Source of the DNA: Polytrichum commune
Lineage: Eukaryota > Streptophyta > Polytrichopsida > Polytrichales > Polytrichaceae
DNA length: 64,000 nt
Direction of reading: 5' to 3'
NCBI GenBank assembly: GCA_950295325.1
Contig: OX485804.1
Span: 59,426,533 to 59,490,532 of the forward strand
Shown here: piece by piece, positions 58,428 through 64,000 of the stretch
How the letters are laid out: each line of letters opens with the position of its first letter
How positions within the stretch are numbered: the first letter of the stretch is position 1
Notes under the pieces: model-generated
Databases searched by the model: none
What the model was told of the DNA's origin: nothing
Seen by the model: only the letters and a program-made list of their open reading frames with translations
Program-made: the position numbers and the translations under genes

Positions 58428-59178
58428 TGGTTGGCAATCACAATGTGGTGGCCCCAAACCCTTGCCCCTCGTGCGGGTACAAGCCCTAGTGCATACTCCA
58501 TGAGTAAGGCTAGTTCATCATCATTGTGTTGTTGTTGTTTTGATGAAAATTGAGCACTAATTATTATAATGCTCAATTGAAAAATTTCAAGTACTTCATC
58601 ACAGCTCAAAAGTGAATTGAGGACAACAATGTTCTTTGAAACATACAAAGACAACGCATTTGGTTTGTTGCTCTTACATCAAAAGTTTTTTTTTTTTTCT
58701 TTCCAAGATTTTATCTTCATGACTCCAAGATTTTGCAGGTTTTCATGATTTTGATTTTGTGATTAGTATTGACAAGCAAGGTCATTGCTACAAAAACTCA
58801 ACAATAGCCATCTCAATTTTGTTTCTAAAATGAAAATTTTGGTTGCCACGTAGTTGTCCGACTACTAAGAGCGGGCACATAGGACCGAGTAAATTAGAAT
58901 TAACCATAAAATCACCATAAGTGGGGAGCAAACCCCCCGTTGTGAAGGAATTTGTCATATTTGCCACATGACCCAAAAAATAAGAAAAAAAACAAACTCC
59001 TTTTGCTTCTATTCCAAGCATACAAAACCTTTGAAAGCCTATGGTGTTCTTTCTCTTGAGTTTATGGTCTATTTTGAAGTAACATGAGTGGTGAGAGGGA
59101 TGCTCGTATAAGAGAATTCCCTCTCTCTCTCTTGGTGAGAAGAGCAAGTCGAAGCACTTACACAAACATATGCATACA
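58428..59178. other. Intergenic, no gene seen
   Basis: An open frame at 58,788-59,240 (-) shows no family resemblance or splice context. A short T run lies near 58,687. Confidence 0.45.
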
Positions 59179-59749
59179 CTAAGGGCCACTTCACACACAA
59201 GATTGAAGGCCCGTGACCATTGCAATCTAAGAGCTCTCATTGGTTGAAAGGGCGGAGACCATCCAAGTTCACTTCACACACGAAGGTGAAGGCCTTGAGG
59301 CCCAAAGAAGACTTCATGGATGAGAAGTCTACATGGAGTCCTACATGGAGGACTATGGATAAGGTTTCATGGTCTCCGGGAATTTTCGTTAGGCGCCTAA
59401 CGCAAATTCCGTGAGACCGTGACTTTTTTAAATATATTTTTCCAGCATGACAAATTTCATGACAGATTGCAAGGCATATTCCAGGATAGACAAACACCAC
59501 CGAATAATTCTCTTAAATTGATAGAGATTGAGACAAATTATAGTAAACCAAATCCTCCAATCTTTTTCCACCAACAAACTATGCAATAGTCCCGCAACAT
59601 GGTCCATTCTCACTTCACACTATGCTTGAGGGCCCGTGACTACATAAAACAACTTTCCCAACACCCATGGTACGACCTTTGGATGAGAGTCAAGGATCCT
59701 CACCATTACAAGGTCACAACTCTTGGCTCATATGTGAAGTGGCCCTAAG
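59179..59749. mobile_element. Nonautonomous TIR element with T1-like ends
   Basis: The left end 'ctaagggccacttcacac' and the right end 'tatgtgaagtggccctaag' are inverted repeats. Internal copies of the end motif occur at about 59,608. The ends resemble family T1. It contains no transposase and encloses a strong hairpin (59,367-59,422). Confidence 0.75.
59367..59422. repeat. 56-bp near-perfect hairpin inside the T1-like element
   Basis: 'tcatggtctccgggaatttt' on the left pairs with 'aaattccgtgagaccgtga' on the right around the palindromic centre 'ttaggcgcctaa'. About three mismatches over 28 base pairs. Confidence 0.85.
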
Positions 59750-60840
59750 CCGCAAAGAAAAGGAGAAGAGCCTTCAATTTAGCTATACGAAGATGAAACA
59801 TGTCGAAGCATAACACTCAAAGAAACCCTCAACAACTTTCCGGTCGCTCTTGAACAAAGGGCCGTTAAGGGTTTTTAACCTCGTTTGATCCCACATGTAT
59901 ACATTAAAAGCTTTACGGTTTAGCTCTACTAGGATTTTGTTTAGGGAGATTTCCAAATTGTTTGTTGGCCCATTGTTGTTGTTGTTACCTATGGCCCCAC
60001 CCGTTTCATTATTAAGGATGGATGAACGGGTCATTACAAGTGACTTGTTCCGGAGTTCTTATTAATAAGGCTTTGAGAGTTGGGAAAGGCCGGGCAATCA
60101 TCATAGGAGGCTTTAGGGGCTTTAGGCCTGGGTTTTAGCAACCCTGATGAAGCTATTGAAAAAGCCTGCTAGCTTGTAAGTAACTGTACAATCCCACACG
60201 ACTTATTACACAAACACCGGTAACTTACCTCATAAACTCCCTCCACCCCCACCACCCAGTACATAACTGCCACGTGGCGTCCACGTGGCATCACTTGAAA
60301 TAGCATTGCTGATCTGGCAGCACTCTCATGTTAACCCTTCAAAGCACGGGGGTTGTAGCTCGAACCAAAGACGTACTATAAAGTTTGGTTTTGAAACTTT
60401 ATTTGGTGTTGGCATACAAGAGAAAGTTTTAGGAAGTTCATTTTGAATTATATAATATTGTGCGGTTGGAATATGGGTCTTTATCCCTGGTCTCCACCAA
60501 ATCATCTTACGAGCATTTTCCTTTGTAAAGTAATTAAAAAAGAAAAAAATAGGAAAGTTTGTATTGAGAGATATGTCTTTGATAAGCGCTCACAACCACT
60601 TTTTGGCTTCTTGGGCATTCATGGGTTAACAACTAGGGCCACGATTGTCGAATTCTTGATAGGCTCAAGGTGAGTGTAAGGTATGTGGATGTTAAGGGCC
60701 GCTTTTCACTGGTCCGATATGACCCTAAACTACCGGAGGATAATGGACTAAAACCCAAAAGTGAATGAAGTGGTTGGTGGTTTGAATCCTGGCCATGAAA
60801 TCTTTGCTCTACTTGACGGAAAAAAACTACATTGAATATA
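59750..60840. other. Intergenic, no gene seen
   Basis: Short ORFs only. A tttagg-rich patch lies near 60,110-60,135 and a T1-end-like 'aagggccgcttttcact' near 60,692. Confidence 0.45.
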
Positions 60841-61200
60841 ATATTTAGTGTCATATGGTATTTTATGTCACTATGGTAACTTTGAGGTGACTCTTCTTAT
60901 GAATAAGTGAAAAAATAGTATTATGGATGATGGATGAATTCGTCCATTGGCCAAAACCATGCCTTCTCTTGTCAGCAACTTGTGATGAAATATTGTCATG
61001 GATGATCAAAATTTGGATGAGAGATCACTTGGTAAGTGACAGTAATCGCAACACTCAGAATCTATGGTCCCCCAAAACATTTACAAGGAATGACAAATAA
61101 TGTTGGGTTAACATTTAGTGTTGGCGACACTACACCGTGGTTTTGAATTAGTATTGAGCAAGACAATTGGAATTGGTGACACTAAATATCATATTTAGTG
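60841..61200. repeat. MITE-like repeat, family M1, uninterrupted copy
   Basis: Begins 'atatttagtgtcatatgg' and ends 'ggtgacactaaatatcat', inverted ends. It is the intact reference for the split copy at 3,740-4,905. An (aac)n microsatellite follows at about 61,246-61,270. Confidence 0.75.
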
Positions 61201-61602
61201 TAGTCAAGTGGCCATGCCCCTCATGTGTTTGAAAAAACAATTAGAAACAACAACAACAACAACAACAACAAATGCCAAGAGCCGTGACCATATAAATCTC
61301 TAAGTGCCTTGTACATCCTACAATGGCCATACCATGGGAATACAAACCCAATTTTGCAATGGAAGGGCCCTCAAGCTTTGGGTAGAATGAAAGTGGACCA
61401 TGTTGAGGATGTCATGTAGATTTGTCCATCCATTTTTTGGTCCTCAAGCCTTTAAGGTCTAGTGTAAAGTGAACTTGAACTATATCCGGCTTCTTGACCA
61501 ATCACATAATTGTTATGTCATTGGTCAAGGGCCTTCAAACATTAGTGTAAAGTGGTTGTAAGTGACTCAATTTTTCTTGTTCGCCATTCTTTCTTGGTCC
61601 AA

Positions 61603-61689
61603 CTTTACCTCTTGAAGTTCATGTTCCATTAGCTAATGGAACGTACGATGGAACATTAGCTAATGGAACGCGAACTTCAAGAGGTAAAG
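61603..61689. repeat. Near-perfect fold-back
   Basis: The left arm (61,603-61,642, 'ctttacctcttgaagttc' then 'gttccattagctaatgg') is inverted at 61,650-61,689. Each arm is about 40 bp with two or three mismatches and the loop is short. A further 'ttcacgtgaa' palindrome follows at about 61,697. Confidence 0.85.
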
Positions 61690-62639
61690 TTCATGGTTCA
61701 CGTGAAGTTCACGTTCCACGATGGAACGTCAATAAGAATCATATTGAAAATCAGACGTCCCCTTAGTTAATCACGATCATTAAAAGTGCATTATCACATT
61801 GGTTCCCAACGAGGAAGAGCTCCCACGCAAGTGTGAACAGGAAGGCCATGCAGCGAAGGAGGCATTGGAGGGGCGGACCCCAACCAAATGAAGATGTGAT
61901 CTAGCCCCGGGCACCTATGGAGACCATTAAAAGTGAGGACCTCTTTTGGGTCGAAATCACTTGTTTAGGCTTAACTTCACTTGCTAGTTGCCGCCTTGCC
62001 CATCATACTTCCATGTGGCGAGTTCAATTCTACCACCCAAAACCGTCCGCAACAATAAACCCTCCATGCGGGATTCAAATTCAAACACCACGAGGAGGTG
62101 ACTCCGTAGGCATAAAGTAAAGTAGGTTTTTAATTAAAGCTCGGTTGTTGCTCTAGTGAGTTAGTTGGAGCTTCATTAATTACATGTATTTAAGTTAATC
62201 CGACGACTTCATTTCACATGCTTATCTAGTAGGGACTCGGATTGAATGAAATTTGAACCCCATCCCGATTCCCAATTATGAGCCTACATGAATAGTTGAT
62301 ACGTAAATCATTACACGGGCCTTCAATTATAAGGGTGAGTATTGTAAGGTTGTACATGCATCGACACTTGAAGCTCCTCTCGTGCGGTGGGCGTAGCCAC
62401 TTCCATCATCCCGAGTAACAATTATGTGTGAAGAGTACTAAACCTACTAGGCTTCCATCGATTCCACCGTGCTTTGATGGTAGAGTTAATCGACTTGGGA
62501 CGGTGCAATTGGGGGAAGAGATTGCAAATTACTTCTTCCTATGGTGAATGATAGGGCACGTAGGCCTTGAGGCACATGTCCATGTGTTGATCGAGTTGAT
62601 GAAAATTACACGAATTCGTGTATTTAGGGTGATAGGGTA
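61690..62639. other. Intergenic, no gene seen
   Basis: Only short ORFs; nothing recognised. Confidence 0.5.
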
Positions 62640-62996
62640 TTTGTTGTGACTTTCTAATGATGCTTCTTATAAATAATTTTATAAATATTGTCATGGAATG
62701 ATTGAAATTTGGGTGAAATCCATGGTACTATTGAAATAAAGCATGGGATATTCTACATCTTAACAATTTTGTAATCATGTGTTGTCATGGATGATTGATT
62801 TTTGGATGAAAAATCACTTAGTAAGTGACGTAATTACAACATTGCAAGTCTATGATGCCCAAATTTTTTAAAACAAATAATGAAAAATAATGTTAGGTTA
62901 TGTAATTTAGAGTTGGTGGCACTACATGGGCGATTTACAATTAGTATCAATCTAGACAAATAGATATGGTGACACTAAATGCATTAGTTAGTGTAG
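62640..62996. repeat. MITE-like repeat, family M1, diverged copy
   Basis: Shares 'tgtcatggatgattga', 'agtaagtgac', 'aaaaataatgttaggtt' and the closing 'ggtgacactaaatgcatt' with the other M1 copies. Confidence 0.65.
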
Positions 62997-64000
62997 TAAA
63001 TGACAAAGCATGCATAATTTTCCTTAGAGAATGGAACTCGGCGGACGATATAATTGTTTTGGGGGGGGGGGGTGTGTGGAGTTTGCGAAAGGGCAATTGA
63101 CCACATTTTTATCTCAACATCAGAACTTAGCTTTTGGTTTAAAAGGGAATAGGAAAAAACAAACTTGCACAAACATGTTGACGTGGACCCGTGATTGTCA
63201 TATTCAACACCGTATTATTTAATGATGGTATAGTCTTAACATTTTATAATTTCCCTCTTCTTTTCAAAACTTATTTGGAGAATTTATCAAATGCATCCTA
63301 GCAAAGAAAAATATACTACCTTGTACGTTGGCCTCCTTGTTCCCAATGGAAGTGCTCAACCAACGACTTGCACTACGCGAATATTGCTTTGCTTCACCAG
63401 AACATATGGCCCATGGAAGTTTTTGATGATTAAACATGTGTATGTGAGTTGTACATGGCAATGGTTGCTTGTTGTTAAGAACATGCGCTAAATGGCACAT
63501 GTTAGGTTGATATCTCAATGAGATTGGAACATGTGCTAAAGACACGTCCACCACTATGTGATTCATGATCCATAGAATTGGAATGGCCTATGTGATCATT
63601 TGCAACAAAATAAACAAGGGTCTAGTCGCGAGAGTGTTCTACTGCATTATTATCATGCACACGAGACTAACTTATCTACAATCATGAGTTCCCATGTACC
63701 TAGTATATGTGTGACGTTCAAGGTAAGAAGATCACTTTTACTTTTTACTTAGAGTAAGGGTTTGGCTTTTACTTGAGTGAGTTATACTAAACTCCTTAAG
63801 GATAGAGGCCATATTTTGAGCTTATTTCATATTTAATCACTAAGTCTCTCCCCCACATGGTAGAGCTGATAAAAGATGATCTTCACTTTGACCTTGTGTA
63901 ACTTTTGCTTCATTACTTCGATTATGGAACTTGAGATAACAAATTGCATGATTTGCAATTCCTAACCAGACATGGCTATTCGTAAATTTCCAATCCAAAT
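62997..64000. other. Intergenic to the window end, no gene seen
   Basis: A G12 run at about 63,060-63,071. Short ORFs only. Confidence 0.5.

Noticed and set aside
58788-59240. 150-codon ORF on -
   Set aside because: Low-complexity, repeat-flanked region, no family resemblance, no splice context.
1-64000. CRISPR arrays, operons, prokaryotic signals
   Set aside because: The tandem repeats seen lack the short repeat and unique spacer pattern, and the genes are spliced eukaryotic genes.

Overview
The window looks like nuclear DNA of a land plant, most likely a non-seed lineage (fern, lycophyte or bryophyte). The evidence is intron-rich plant-type genes with GT-AG splice sites, a TFIIIA gene carrying 5S-rRNA-mimic exons, a plant-type ribosomal protein gene promoter, fragments of chloroplast clpP and mitochondrial nad7, and intergenic space filled with fold-back elements, MITE-like repeats, a LINE and a Mutator-like transposon. 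I cannot name the species. All exon boundaries were placed by eye from splice signals, reading phase and remembered protein families. No alignment was run.

Layout. 1-2,080: the 3' part of a short-chain dehydrogenase/reductase gene (+). 2,080-6,500: repeats and a clpP-derived chloroplast insertion. 6,513-9,386: transcription factor IIIA (+, five coding exons), whose first coding intron holds two tandem copies of the 5S rRNA mimic. 12,317-22,647: a DHX36-like DExH-box RNA helicase (+, 17 predicted coding exons, about 1,083 aa), with a triplicated nad7 fragment in intron 3. 24,551-25,294: ribosomal protein eS25 (RPS25, -). 26,880-43,125: a degenerate 5'-truncated LINE split by a complete 11,332-bp MuDR-like element at 28,147-39,478. 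48,920-50,440: a small two-exon gene for a 65-aa protein (-). The rest, to 64,000, is repeat-rich and I see no convincing gene there.

The Mutator-like element (MULE) is well defined. It has 460-bp terminal inverted repeats differing at only about five visible sites, a perfect 9-bp target duplication (ctcaaatac), a transposase gene and a second long gene transcribed towards each other as in maize MuDR, and a captured fragment of a chloroplast chaperonin-60 beta gene. Removing the element and one target copy restores the interrupted LINE reading frame. Both element genes carry in-frame stops (TAG, TAA, TAA).

Two observations stand out. First, the 5S mimic of TFIIIA is duplicated in tandem, with pairing-preserving changes in the second copy and an immediate stop codon if either copy is included in the mRNA. 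Second, the LINE appears to carry, between reverse transcriptase and RNase H, a domain resembling the PCIF1-type adenine methyltransferase. TFIIIA, a 5S-mimic switch that answers to a 5S-binding ribosomal protein, and RPS25 all belong to ribosome supply. Their closeness here may be chance.
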